Assembly: GCA_963707275.1 (NCBI GenBank)
Contig: CAVPPH010000013.1
Location: 461,772 to 525,771 of the forward strand
Origin: JACKBK01 sp963707275
GTDB lineage: Bacteria > Chloroflexota > Anaerolineae > JAAEKA01
Length of the DNA stretch: 64,000 nucleotides
Reading direction: 5' to 3'
Both the position numbers and the translations under genes were made by a program. The notes beneath the pieces were generated by a model, which did not search any database, was not told the origin of the DNA, and saw only the letters and a list, made by a program, of their open reading frames with translations. Every line of letters begins with the position of its first letter. Within the stretch, counting starts at the first letter, position 1. Positions 52,055 to 61,523 of the stretch are shown piece by piece.

Positions 52055-54389
52055 ATGGCAATCAATCTATCGCGACGCCACCCAGCCCATCGAGGCGCGG
52101 GTGGCCGATTTACTTGGCCGCATGACGTTGGAGGAGAAGCTTGCTCAACTGGGCAGCGCATGGATCTACGAACTGAGCGAGCCGGAGCAGGCTAGTCGCT
52201 GATGCAACACGGCATCGGCCAGATCACCCGCATCGGCGGCGCGAGCAACCTGAAACCGAACGAGAGCGCGGCCGCAGCCAACGCGATCCAGCGCTTTCTG
52301 CTCGACGAAACCCGCCTCGGCATCCCCGCCATGGTGCACGAGGAATGCTGCGCCGGCTACATGGCGCGCGACGCGACCGTCTTCCCGCAGATCATCGGCC
52401 TGGCCAGCACCTGGCAGCCGGAGCTGGCGGGCGCGATGGCCGGGGTGGTGCGCACGCAGATGCGGGCCGTCGGCGCACATCAGGGCCTCTCGCCGGTGCT
52501 GGATGTGGTGCGCGACCCGCGCTGGGGACGGGTCGAAGAGACCTTCGGCGAGGATGCGCATCTGGTCGCCAGCATGGGCGTCGCCTACGTGCGCGGCCTG
52601 CAGACCGAGGACTGGCGGCAGGGCGTCATCGCGACCGGCAAACATTTTGTCGGCTACGGCCTGACTGACGGCGGGTTCAACTGGAACCCGGCCCATATCC
52701 CGCCGCGCGAGCTGCGCGAGGTGTTTCTGCACCCCTTCGAGGCCGCGGTCAAGGAAGCGGGCCTCTATTCGGTCATGAACGGCTACAACGAGATCGACGG
52801 CGTGCCCTGCGCCGCTTCGCGTGAGCTGCTGACCGAGATTCTGCGCGACGCAGTGGGGCTTCGACGGCATCGTGGTCTCCGACTATTTCGCCGTCGACCA
52901 GATCCAGAAGGCGCATCTTGTCTCCTCGGACAAGGGGACATCGGCCCGGATCGCGCTGGAAGCGGGCATCGACATCGAGTTGCCCAGCACCGACTGCTAC
53001 GGCGAGCCGCTGCGCGCGCTGGCCGAGGCCGGCCAGATCGACCCCGCGGTCATCGACCTCAGCGTGAGCCGGGTGCTGCGCACCAAGTTCCAGCTTGGCC
53101 TGTTCGAAAACCCGTGGGTGGACGAGGGCAAGGCGGCGGCTGCGTTTGATACCGCGACCGACCGCGCGCTGGCCCGCCAGATCGCCCAGCAGTCCATCGT
53201 CCTGCTGAAGAACGAGGACGACCTGCTGCCGCTGTCGAAGAACTTGAAGTCGCTGGCCGTCATCGGACCCAACGCCGGCGTGTCGCGCAACCTGGTGGGC
53301 GACTACACCTACATCTGCCACGTCGAGACGCTGATCGAGGCGCGCGACAAGGACAACGCCTTTGGCGCGGCCATTGCCAAAGATATCGAGATCGTCGAGG
53401 ACTTCGTTCCCATCGGCACGGTGCTGGAGGCCATCGAGGCCGCCGTCTCCTCCGAGACGACGGTCCACTTTGCGCAGGGCTGCGACGTCAACAGCGACCG
53501 GCGCGACGGCTTCGCTGAGGCGGTGGCAGCAGCCCGGCAGGCGGACGTCGCCATCCTCGTCGTCGGCGACAAGTCCGGGCTGACCGACGACTGCACCACC
53601 GGCGAAGCGCGCGACCGCGCCGATCTGAACCTGCCCGGCGTGCAGCAGGAACTGGTCGAGGCGGTGGTCGCCACCGGCACGCCGACCGTGGTGGTGCTGG
53701 TCAACGGGCGGCCGCTGTCGATCACCTGGATCGCCGAGCACGTCCCGGCCATCGTCGAAGCGTGGCTGCCGGGCGAGGAAGGTGGCGGCGCAGTGGCAGA
53801 CGTGCTGTTCGGCGACGTCAACCCCGGCGGCAAGCTGCCCATGACCTTCCCTCGCTCGGTCGGCCAGGTGCCGATCTTCTACGGCCACAAGCCATCGGGC
53901 GGTCGCTCGCACTGGAAGACGACCTATGTCGATCTCAGCAACGAGCCGCTCTTCCCCTTCGGTTTCGGGCTGAGCTACACGACGTTTGAACTGACCAATC
54001 TGCGGCTGGACCGGCAAGCGGCCGCGGCCGGCGATGTCGTCGCGATCAGCGTCGATGTCACCAACACCGGCCAGCGGGCCGGCGACGAGGTGGTGCAGCT
54101 CTACCTGCGCAGCCGCGCCGCTGGCCTGACGCGCCCGCTGAAGGAGCTGAAGGGTTTCCAGCGGGTGACCCTGCAGCCGGGCGAGCGCCGCACGGTGACC
54201 TTCGATCTGGCCGTCAATCAACTGGCTTTCCTGAACCACGCGATGCGTTGGGTCGTCGAGCCAGGTCCTGTTCAGGTGATGGTTGGCACGTCGGCGGTGG
54301 AATTGCCACTGGCTGACAGCTTTGAAATCACTGGTCAGGCAGCCGAGGTGACCCGCGAGGTCTTCACGACACCTGCCCGCGTTGGCTAA
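52055..54389 (+). CDS. Glycoside hydrolase family 3 (beta-xylosidase/beta-glucosidase)
   Basis: About 777 aa with no signal peptide, hence cytoplasmic. The start is uncertain: ATG 52055 needs removal of one G to read MQSIYRDATQPIEARVADLLGRMTLEEK; an in-frame GTG near 52015 is the alternative. A missing base near 52197 and an extra base near 52857 shift the frame. Landmarks: GVVRTQMRAVGAHQGLSPVLDV, RWGRVEETFGED, KHFVGYG, the nucleophile Asp in WGFDGIVVSDYFAVD (near residue 275), LEAGIDIELP, the C-terminal domain with VVVLVNGRPLSI, and an Fn3-like end (FPFGFGLSYTTFELTNL, GDEVVQLYLR). With the importer and xylose isomerase it most simply splits imported xylo-oligosaccharides; beta-glucosidase activity cannot be excluded. 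Confidence 0.85.
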
Positions 54390-54440
54390 AAGTGACATCG
54401 ACATTTTAGATCGCGGTGCATTCTCTGCACCCAACGTAGG

Positions 54441-54487
54441 GATAACCAGGACGCGGCTACCACTCCGGTAGCCGCGTCCTGGTTATC
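54441..54487. terminator. Perfect 20-bp hairpin ending the xylan locus
   Basis: GATAACCAGGACGCGGCTAC, loop CACTCCG (54461-54467) and its exact inverse (54468-54487). It lies about 50 nt after the GH3 stop. It has no long U run, so it may be a bidirectional terminator or a REP-like element; no gene depends on read-through here. Confidence 0.7.
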
Positions 54488-54750
54488 GGAGCCGAGTTAG
54501 CTTTACTGGCAGCGGGCAGGTAGTTGGCAGTACGAGTGCCCCCCCCCGATTTACAGCGCGCGATCACGACTCTGGGACAATTCGCGAATCGTGGTAAAAT
54601 CTGGGGCCGAACTGCATCTTGATAGATGCCATCCACGAATGCTAGCGCACCACGAATACACGAATAAACCCGAACCGTGCGCACGCGCATTCGTGTATTC
54701 GTGACCCTATTCGCGGACGGCCCGACTCCAGACAACAAAGGAAGCAAATC
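54488..54750. repeat. Spacer with CACGAATACACGAAT inverted repeat
   Basis: CACGAATACACGAAT (54651-54665) is exactly inverted at 54689-54703, separated by 23 bp. A run of nine or more C lies near 54540. This belongs to the accACGAATACACGAAT class of dispersed repeats common in environmental genomes. No coding region is supported. Confidence 0.6.
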
Positions 54751-56175
54751 ATGACAAAGAGCAAAGTTGCTATACTTCGAACTTCACCGCGCACCGTGCT
54801 GGCGGACTACCACCGGCTGATGAACCTGGCCGGTTACCAGGACGTCGTCGCCAAGGACGCCGATACGGCGCTGAAGATCAATATCTCCTGGCACTTCTTC
54901 TTCCCCGGCTCTTCGACCACGCCCTGGCAGATGGAGGGCGTGATCCGCGCCATGGAGCAGGACGGCTACAGCGACGACCTGATCCACGCCTGCCACAACC
55001 GCACCGTGGTCATCGACGCGCATCTGGGCGAGGCCGAGAACAAGCAGGTCAACGTCGTCGAGGCGCACGGCCTGCGCAACGTGCATCTCTACGAAGGCGA
55101 GGAGTGGATCCACGTCCGCGACGCGGTCGGCGATCTGGCCGACAAGTTCCTGGTACTCAACGAGGTCTTTCCCGACGGCTTTTACATCCCGAAGCGTTTC
55201 ATCGGCGAGAACATCATCCACCTGCCGACGGTCAAGACCCACATCTTCACCACCACCACCGGCGCGATGAAGAACGCCTTCGGCGGGCTGCTCAACGAGC
55301 GGCGTCACTGGACCCATCCGGTGATCCACGAGACGCTGGTCGACCTGCTGATGATCCAGCAGAAGATCCACCGCGGTGTCTTTGCGGTCATGGATGGCAC
55401 CTTTGCCGGCGACGGTCCCGGCCCGCGCTGCATGTACCCGCACGTCAAGAACGTCATCCTGGCCAGCAGCGACCAGGTCGCTATCGACGCAATGGCGGCC
55501 AAGCTGATGGGCTTCAACCCGCTGGACATCAAGTACATCCGGCTGGCGCACGAACTGGGGCTGGGCTGTGGCGATCCCGACGAGATCGAGATCGTCGGCG
55601 ACGTTGATGCGGCCGAGGAAAATTGGCACTTCGTCGGCCCGTACGAGAAGATGACCTTTGCCTCGCAGATGCAGCACAAGATCTACTGGGGTCCGCTCAA
55701 GGGCCCCATCGAGTGGTCATTGAAGACCGTACTCGCACCCTGGTCCTACCTGGCGTCGGTGGCCTATCACGACATGTACTGGTACCCGGTCAAGGGCGAG
55801 AAGATGATGGCCGACGCGCTCAACAGCGAGTGGGGCCGGCTCTTCGCCAACTGGGAGGACGTGCAGCCCGATCCCGACGGCATGGGCTGGTCCGATGTCG
55901 GCATGGAGGGCACGTCGCTGGCGCGCACCGGTCTCGATGTGCTGCCTCGCTCGCTGGGTGTGCTGAAGACCGCTTTCCTGGAAGCACCCGAAGTAGCGGC
56001 CCAGCGGCGGCGGTCAGCGGCGGCTGACAACGGTGGCCACACGGGCAACGGCACAAATAAGGCGCTCGTCGCTGCTGGCGTAGCCGGTGCGGCTGGTGTG
56101 GCAGTTGCCGCCGCCGCAGGCATTGCGCTCTCCCGTCGCAAGGACGACGGCAACGGCCAGAGCCTCCTCGAATAG
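54751..56175 (+). CDS. DUF362 domain protein with C-terminal membrane segment
   Basis: 474 aa, uninterrupted; ATG 54751 after AAAGGAAG. The body matches the DUF362 family: KVAILRTSPRTVLADYHRLM at the start, LPTVKTHIFTTTTGAMKNAFGGLL (the family's most conserved block) near residue 155, AVMDGTFAGDGPGPR and NVILASSDQVAIDAMAAKLMGF. It has no added ferredoxin-type Cys cluster. After a Gly/Ser/Asn-rich linker, a hydrophobic Ala/Val helix (LVAAGVAGAAGVAVAAAAGIAL) followed by SRRKDD anchors the C-terminus in the membrane. The biochemical role of DUF362 is unsettled; no substrate is proposed. Confidence 0.8.
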   Translation: MTKSKVAILRTSPRTVLADYHRLMNLAGYQDVVAKDADTALKINISWHFFFPGSSTTPWQMEGVIRAMEQDGYSDDLIHACHNRTVVIDAHLGEAENKQVNVVEAHGLRNVHLYEGEEWIHVRDAVGDLADKFLVLNEVFPDGFYIPKRFIGENIIHLPTVKTHIFTTTTGAMKNAFGGLLNERRHWTHPVIHETLVDLLMIQQKIHRGVFAVMDGTFAGDGPGPRCMYPHVKNVILASSDQVAIDAMAAKLMGFNPLDIKYIRLAHELGLGCGDPDEIEIVGDVDAAEENWHFVGPYEKMTFASQMQHKIYWGPLKGPIEWSLKTVLAPWSYLASVAYHDMYWYPVKGEKMMADALNSEWGRLFANWEDVQPDPDGMGWSDVGMEGTSLARTGLDVLPRSLGVLKTAFLEAPEVAAQRRRSAAADNGGHTGNGTNKALVAAGVAGAAGVAVAAAAGIALSRRKDDGNGQSLLE

Positions 56176-56193
56176 CCAATGCTGCGGCAGTTC

Positions 56194-56272
56194 AGGACTG
56201 GCAGCGCTGCTCAGTAGATTGACCACCAGCTACGCGCTGGCGGCCTTACATCGAATCAGCACTGCCAGTCCT
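56194..56272. repeat. Inverted repeat between DUF362 gene and mutY
   Basis: AGGACTGGCAGCGCTG (56194-56209) pairs with CAGCACTGCCAGTCCT (56257-56272) with one mismatch, leaving a 47-nt loop. It fills the 107-bp spacer and may act as a terminator for the upstream gene. Confidence 0.5.
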
Positions 56273-56282
56273 TGCGCGTTTC

Positions 56283-57385
56283 ATGACTGACCTGCAACCC
56301 TCCGCATCTGCTTTGTCGGCCGCGCTGCTGCGCTGGGTAGCCGCGGGCAATCTGCGCGACTTGCCGTGGCGGGTCGAGCCGCGCGACCCGTACGCCGTCT
56401 GGGTGAGCGAGATCATGCTCCAGCAGACCCAGGTCGCGACGGTCACCCCATACCTCGAACGCTGGCTGGCGCTGTTTCCGACTGTGAACGCATTGGCAGC
56501 GGCCAGTCAGTCCGACGTGCTGAAAGCGTGGGAAGGTCTCGGCTATTACAGCCGGGCACGGAATTTACATAAAGCCGCAAGATTGGTGGTTGCGGAGCAC
56601 GGTGGTCAACTTCCCGCAGACCGCAAGGCATTGCTGGCCCTGCCCGGCATCGGCCGCTACACAGCCGGCGCGATCCTGAGCATCGCCTTCGGCCAGCGGG
56701 CCGCGGCGCTGGATGGCAACGTCAAACGGGTGCTGGCTCGTGTCTACGACATCGACGCTGACGTGGGGAAGTCGGCCACCACGACGCTGCTCTGGCAACT
56801 GGCCGAGGCGCTGGTGGACGCGGTCGAGCCGCAGCAGGCCGGCAGCGCTCAACGAGGCGCTGATGGACCTGGGCGCGACTGTCTGCATGCCGCAAGGACC
56901 GCGCTGTTCAGGCTGTCCGCTGTCAGATCAATGTCTGGCAGCGCCAGCGCGGCACGCAGGAGGAGCGACCGGTCAGGACGGCGCGCAAGCCGCTGCCGCA
57001 TTTCGACGTGACCGCAGCGGTGCTGCAACATCCTGACGAGCCTGGCCAGTTTCTCATCGCGCAACGGCCGCCGGATGGTATGCTGGGCGGGCTGTGGGAG
57101 TTTCCCGGCGGCAAGCGTCACGACGGCGAGACGTTGCCGGAATGCCTGCGACGTGAGATGATGGAAGAACTGGCCGTGGATATAGCCGTTGACGCGCACG
57201 TTGCCAGCATCCGCCACGCCTACACGCATTTCAAGATCACGTTGCACGCTTTTCGCTGCCGGTTGGTGACCGGCGAGCCGCAGTCTGTCGGCGTGGCCGA
57301 CTGGCGCTGGGTGACTCTGGACGACCTCGGCAGCTATGCCTTCGCCGTGACCGATCAGAAGATCATCGCCGCGCTGCGCGGATAA
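56283..57385 (+). CDS. mutY: A/G-specific adenine glycosylase with C-terminal NUDIX-like domain
   Basis: Removes adenine mispaired with 8-oxoguanine. ATG 56283; about 367 aa after correcting two frame changes (near 56842 and 56970). Landmarks: LPWR, catalytic Glu in SEIMLQQTQV, GYYSRARNL, the helix-hairpin-helix LPGIGRYTAGAILSIAFG, catalytic Asp in DGNVKRVLARV, and the iron-sulfur Cys motif C-x6-C-x2-C-x5-C (CMPQGPRCSGCPLSDQC). The C-terminal MutT-like domain (GGLWEFPGGKRHDGETLPE..RREMMEEL) is the normal lesion-recognition part of MutY. That a core repair gene is split by single-base changes supports sequence error as the cause of frameshifts elsewhere. Confidence 0.9.
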
Positions 57386-57407
57386 TGCAAGTCGGCGCGG
57401 CGGGCAG

Positions 57408-57558
57408 GACCACGAAGACGCGGAGAACTCGCGAAGTCGCGAAGCGCGCGAATTGGAGTGACGTTACACCGGGGGTCGCGTCGTCAGCCCTTCGCGTTCT
57501 TCGCTCTTCGCGACTTCGCTGCACTTCGCGTTTTCGTGCTCCGGTGTCTTCGCGGTCC
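57408..57558. repeat. CACGAAG-type dispersed inverted repeat
   Basis: The left half GGACCACGAAGACGCGGAG...TCGCGAAGTCGCGAAG is mirrored by CTTCGCGACTTCGCTG...GTGTCTTCGCGGTCC on the right. The element is about 150 bp and lies in the convergent spacer between mutY and rocD. It is of the 'accacgaagacacgaag' family of dispersed repeats; no coding capacity. Confidence 0.6.
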
Positions 57559-57570
57559 AAACACTCTGCC

Positions 57571-57604
57571 AACAACAAAACAGGGCGAGCATAGCTCGCC
57601 CTGT
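57571..57604 (-). terminator. Rho-independent terminator of rocD
   Basis: On the minus strand, ACAGGGCGAGC, loop TAT, GCTCGCCCTGT is followed by TTTTGTTGTT. The stem is 11 bp and perfect, 24 nt beyond the rocD stop. Confidence 0.85.
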
Positions 57605-57627
57605 GACATTTTCTGGAACGATAAGTG

Positions 57628-58876
57628 TCAGGAACTGATCACTGTTTGGCCGGCGGCCTCGGCGTCCCTGGCCTCGATGCGGGCGAAGACGGCTTCTACC
57701 TTGTCGGCCAGCCACTCCATCTCCTCGCGCGTGATGACCAGCGGCGGCGCGAAGCGGACTACGGTGCTGTGGGTCTCCTTGCAGAGGATGCCTTCGGTCG
57801 CCAGTTCCTCGCAGAAGCGCCGTGCGCCGCGGGCATCCGCAGTCACCTCCAGGCCGATCAGCAGGCCCGCGGCCGCGCACTTCCTTGATGTAGGGGCTTT
57901 CGATGCGGCGCAGCCGCTGCATCAGGTACTCGCCCTGTTCAGCCGCGTTTTCAGCCAGCTTTTCATCGACCAGCACGCGCATCGCCTCGCGGCTGACCGC
58001 TGCGGCCAGCGGGTTGCCGCCGAAGGTGCTGCCGTGGTCGCCGGGGTTGAACAGACCCAGGATGTTGCGGTCGGCCACGATCGCCGACACCGGATAGACG
58101 CCGCCCGACAGCGCCTTGCCCAGCACGACGATGTCCGGACGCACGTCGTCGTGCTGGCTGCAAAGCATTTTGCCGGTGCGCCCCAGCCCGACCTGGATCT
58201 CGTCGGCGATCAGCAGGATGTTCTCGCGGCGGCACAGCGTTTCGGCGAACTTGTAGTAGCCGGTCGGAGGCACGTTGATGCCGTTCTCGCCCTGGATCGG
58301 CTCGACCATGAAGGCGACCGTGTTGGGCGTCACCGCATCGACCAGCGCGTCCATGTCGCCGAAAGGCACGAACTTGAAGCCGGGCGTGAACGGGCCGAAA
58401 TGGCGCCGGTAGGCCGGCTCCGACGAGAAGCTGATGACCGTGGTGGTTCGTCCGTGGAAGTTGCCCAGACAGACGATGATCTCGGCCTGGCCGTCAGGAA
58501 CGCCTTTCACCTCATAGCCCCACTTGCGCGCCGCCTTGACCGCTGCTTCGACTGCTTCCGCGCCTGAGTTCATGGGCAGCGTCATCTCGTAGCCGGTCAG
58601 CTCGCATAGCTCGCGGGCAAAGTCGCCCAACTGGTCGTTGCGGAAGGCGCGCGAGGTCAGCGTAACCTTCTGAGCCTGCTCCACCAGCGCTTTGACGATG
58701 CGCGGATGACAATGGCCTTGGCTGACGGCAGAGTAGGCGCTCAGGCAGTCCAGATAGCGATTGCCGTCTACATCGTACATCCAAACGCCTTCCGCCCGCT
58801 CGACGACCACATCCAGTGGATGGTAGATGTTGGCCACATATCGGTCTTCGAGCTGGACAAACTTCTCGGTAGTCAT
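57628..58876 (-). CDS. rocD: Ornithine--oxo-acid aminotransferase
   Basis: PLP enzyme that transfers the delta-amino group of ornithine to 2-oxoglutarate, giving glutamate semialdehyde. ATG 58876 (MTTEKFVQLEDRYVANIYH) after AAGGAG; an upstream open extension is not needed. About 415 aa after removing one extra base near 57875 (GRGLLIGLEV in the corrected reading). Landmarks: LSAYSAVSQGHCHPRIV, NSGAEAVEAAVKAARKWGY, FMVEPIQGENGINVPP, LLIADEIQVGLGRTGKML, the PLP lysine in VLGKALSGGVYPVSA, and GDHGSTFGGNPLA. These class-III and OAT-specific blocks make the assignment strong. Single gene, convergent with mutY, with its own terminator. Confidence 0.9.
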
Positions 58877-59510
58877 ACCACGTTCTCCTTCGAACTTGAA
58901 ATGGAAAAATGAAAAAGCAGCCCGGGCGGCGCCCAGACTGCGCAACATCAACCTACGCAGAAACGAGCCAGGGCGCCTTTGGCCTGGGAAAGAGTTCAAG
59001 CCTGGCGTCGAATTGTTGCCTGCTTGCCTTGCCAGCATTCTACCACAGGCGTCGCGGGATTGGCAACACCACAACCGGCGCTCCCGCGCCAATTCGGACG
59101 CACGCTTACCGTCTCAACCGGTCGATTTCTGGCGTCCTCCCGACCCTGTGGTATACTCACAACCTGCAATCTGAGAACCGCTGATCGAAAGGACGCTGCG
59201 GATCAATCAGCAAGCTGCCATCTGTCCTCTGACTTCTGTCCTTTGTCTTCAAAATAGCGCCTCATTGTCATTGCGAGCCGTCTGCAGCGAAGCAATCTCT
59301 CGGCCTTACCAGAGAGACTGCTCACCTGCACCTTGCCTGCGGCTCGGCGCAGGCGCAGGTGTCGGCGGGCGCCGCCTGGCAGTGACACCATGGCAGGTGA
59401 GCCGTCAGTACTCCGCTCTTTTCATCCATCGGAGTGCCGGGTTCCGCCCCGGCTCGGCGGCTGACTGACTTCTGCATCTCTGACTTTGCAACACTCGGAG
59501 CAATTCACCA
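58877..59510. repeat. 634-bp spacer with GTCATTGCGAG-type repeat
   Basis: At 59267-59400 there is a second copy of the GTCATTGCGAG...CGAAGCAATCTC repeat (first copy at 50439), followed by GC-rich sequence. A TATACT at 59152-59157 could be a -10 box for the NUDIX gene but has no good -35 and lies about 350 nt upstream. I see no supported gene in this spacer. Confidence 0.5.
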
Positions 59511-59996
59511 ATGACCGAAAAATTGGTTCAATACCAGGCCGCCGGTGGCGTCGTGCTTGACGCAAATGGCCGCGTGCTGCTTATCGAGCGGACTGTGGAC
59601 GGCCAACACGAGATCAGGCTACCCAAGGGCCACATCGACCTCGGCGAAACGGAGGAAGCGGCCGCGTTGCGCGAGGTGTGTGAGGAAACCGGTTACTGCG
59701 ATCTGAAGGTGCTGGCCGATCTGGGCTGGCAGACCGTGAACTTTCTGCTTGACCAGAAACGGGTAGAGAGGGAAGAGCGCTACTACGTGATGCATCTCGC
59801 TAGCGATCGCCAGCAGCCGCCCAAGTTTTCCAGCAAACGTGAGGCGCTGTTTCGCAACCGCTGGGTCGCCGACCTTGACACAGCTGAGGCGCTGCTGACC
59901 TTCGAATCGGAGAAGTCGGTCACGCGCAAGGCAAGGGCAATGGTATTGGAAACCGGCGCTAACATGCCAGTTGCAGATACACCAAAGAGTTCCTAA
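59511..59996 (+). CDS. NUDIX hydrolase (161 aa)
   Basis: Uninterrupted; ATG 59511. The NUDIX box is complete: GHIDLGETEEAAALREVCEETGY in two steps (G-x5-E-x7-REV-x-EE-x-G), positions about 39-62, coordinating Mg for pyrophosphate cleavage. The opening YQAAGGVVLDANGRVLLIER and the later KREALFRNRWVADLDTAEALL match MutT/AP4A-hydrolase-like members. The substrate cannot be assigned. The next gene starts 2 nt after its stop, so the two are translationally close. Confidence 0.85.
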   Translation: MTEKLVQYQAAGGVVLDANGRVLLIERTVDGQHEIRLPKGHIDLGETEEAAALREVCEETGYCDLKVLADLGWQTVNFLLDQKRVEREERYYVMHLASDRQQPPKFSSKREALFRNRWVADLDTAEALLTFESEKSVTRKARAMVLETGANMPVADTPKSS

Positions 59997-59998
59997 CC

Positions 59999-61333
59999 AT
60001 GAAAAAGACCCTCATCCTCACAACAATCGGACTGATCCTGCTCGCAGCGTGCGCGGCCCCGCCCGCGCCAGCACCAGCACCGCCGACGGTAGACGCCACG
60101 CCTGCTGCCAGCGAGGTCGTCGCGCCGACCAGCGCGGCCATGCCACCCATGAACGATCCGACACCAACGGTTACCGAAGAAGCGGTGCAGTTCGGCGGGA
60201 TGCTGCCTGCCCGGCCGACGCCTGAATTCATAGCGCCGCTGGCCGACCCGTTGCCGGCGGGCGTGGTCTCCGAGACGCTGACCAGCCCGGTGACGGCGGC
60301 TGACGGGCTGCGGGTGCTCTACCTCAACGGGTCGCTGCACGTCTGGGATGTTGCCGGCCAGAGCGACACTGATCTGGGCTGGCCGGGCCACGCGATCGAT
60401 TGTCCCGTGCTGGCAGGCGACAGCAAGACGTTCTACTTCACCGACCAGCGTGGCGTCAGCGAGATCGACCTGACCGCCGCGATCACGCCGACTCTGCTGG
60501 TCAAGCACTATATAGACGACAACAATCAGGCGCGCAACCGCCAGTTCTGTGTCGTCGGCGAGGCGGCTGACGGCGCGAACCTGTTGATGCAAGCGCGCGA
60601 CCGCCAGTGGTATCAACTGGGCGTGCTGGCGCCGGAAACAGGTGTGTTGCGGGTCGTGGAGTCGCCGCTGGGACCGCCTGGCGAACCGTGGAATTGTCCC
60701 GGCGGCATCGCGTGGGGCCAGGACAACACGATTCTGTTGAGCGGCTATTCGGTGGGCAGTTGCATCCAGGCGCCAGGACTGTTCAAGGCCGAATGGGGCC
60801 AGCCGCTGGTTCCCAGTCCTGTGCTGACCGGCACCCTGCCTGCGCTGGCTGACCGGCTGCCGCAGCGCGCCGGCGCGTGGCATCTGACGCCCAACGCGGA
60901 CCACAGCAAGATCGCGTTCTGGTTTGATAAGGACTACGCTCGCGACGACGGTGCGTTTCTTTCACAGGCGCTTACTGTGATCGACGGAACGGGCGAGAAC
61001 CCCGTCCAACTCACCGGCCCAATCCCTGGCCGCAACGGCCCACCGGTCTGGTCTGCTGACGGCCAGTCGCTCTACATCGCCACCTCAGAGCAATTCGACG
61101 TGCTCGATCCACACCTGTGGCAGATCCGCCGGGTCGGTCTGGATGGCGCGGACGAGGTAGCTGCCGAGATCGACGCGCGCTTTGCGTTGCTGGCCGGGCC
61201 TGAGCGCGACGGCAAGCTGCTGTTGTTGCTCATGAACGACCAGTTGACCTACGGTTTGCACGTCCTCGATCTTGCCAGCGGCGAGCTCCAAAACGGACCT
61301 GCCAACGTTGCCGTCGTTGGTTGGCTGCCGTAG
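59999..61333 (+). CDS. Lipoprotein with propeller-like domain (444 aa)
   Basis: Uninterrupted; ATG 59999. Signal peptide MKKTLILTTIGLILLAAC with lipobox LAAC, then a Pro/Ala/Thr tether and a domain from about residue 90 with repeated Asp/Trp-rich strands (LHVWDVAGQSD, AHLTPNADHSKIAFWFD-like blocks, PPVWSADGQSLYIATSE, LHVLDLASGELQNG) that resembles TolB/WD-type beta-propellers. Four or more Cys residues (DCPVLAG, QFCVVGEA, WNCPGG, GSCIQA) could form disulfides outside the cell. No catalytic motif is seen; the function is unknown. Confidence 0.75.
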   Translation: MKKTLILTTIGLILLAACAAPPAPAPAPPTVDATPAASEVVAPTSAAMPPMNDPTPTVTEEAVQFGGMLPARPTPEFIAPLADPLPAGVVSETLTSPVTAADGLRVLYLNGSLHVWDVAGQSDTDLGWPGHAIDCPVLAGDSKTFYFTDQRGVSEIDLTAAITPTLLVKHYIDDNNQARNRQFCVVGEAADGANLLMQARDRQWYQLGVLAPETGVLRVVESPLGPPGEPWNCPGGIAWGQDNTILLSGYSVGSCIQAPGLFKAEWGQPLVPSPVLTGTLPALADRLPQRAGAWHLTPNADHSKIAFWFDKDYARDDGAFLSQALTVIDGTGENPVQLTGPIPGRNGPPVWSADGQSLYIATSEQFDVLDPHLWQIRRVGLDGADEVAAEIDARFALLAGPERDGKLLLLLMNDQLTYGLHVLDLASGELQNGPANVAVVGWLP

Positions 61334-61414
61334 CTCGGAGGATGGTGGGCGACGGCGACGATTTTCAGTCGGATCGCGGAAAACGCCGAATACGTTGCCG
61401 TAACGGCTTGAAGT

Positions 61415-61443
61415 TTGCCCGAAACGGCGGGCTGGTGTATACT
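61415..61443 (+). promoter_or_regulatory. Promoter of rpsP operon
   Basis: TTGCCC (61415-61420), 17-nt spacer, TATACT (61438-61443), about 80 nt before the rpsP start. Confidence 0.7.
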
Positions 61444-61523
61444 CTTGCTTTGTTACGGACTGTGACTGCCGCACCGGATCCCGGGCGGCGCGAAAGCAAA
61501 AGAGAAAGGGTCTTCCTACAGAA

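Noticed and set aside
52773..54434. 553-codon minus-strand open frame opposite the GH3 gene
   Set aside because: It is fully antisense to conserved GH3 motifs and its composition is that of a codon-bias shadow.
41460..57900. Programmed frameshifting as explanation of the split genes
   Set aside because: The corrected sites share no slippery sequence, stop-codon context or downstream structure, and they occur in unrelated housekeeping genes; sequence error is simpler.
58877..59092. N-terminal extension of rocD to 59092
   Set aside because: The extra 72 residues have no similarity to aminotransferases, and a good AAGGAG site precedes ATG 58876.
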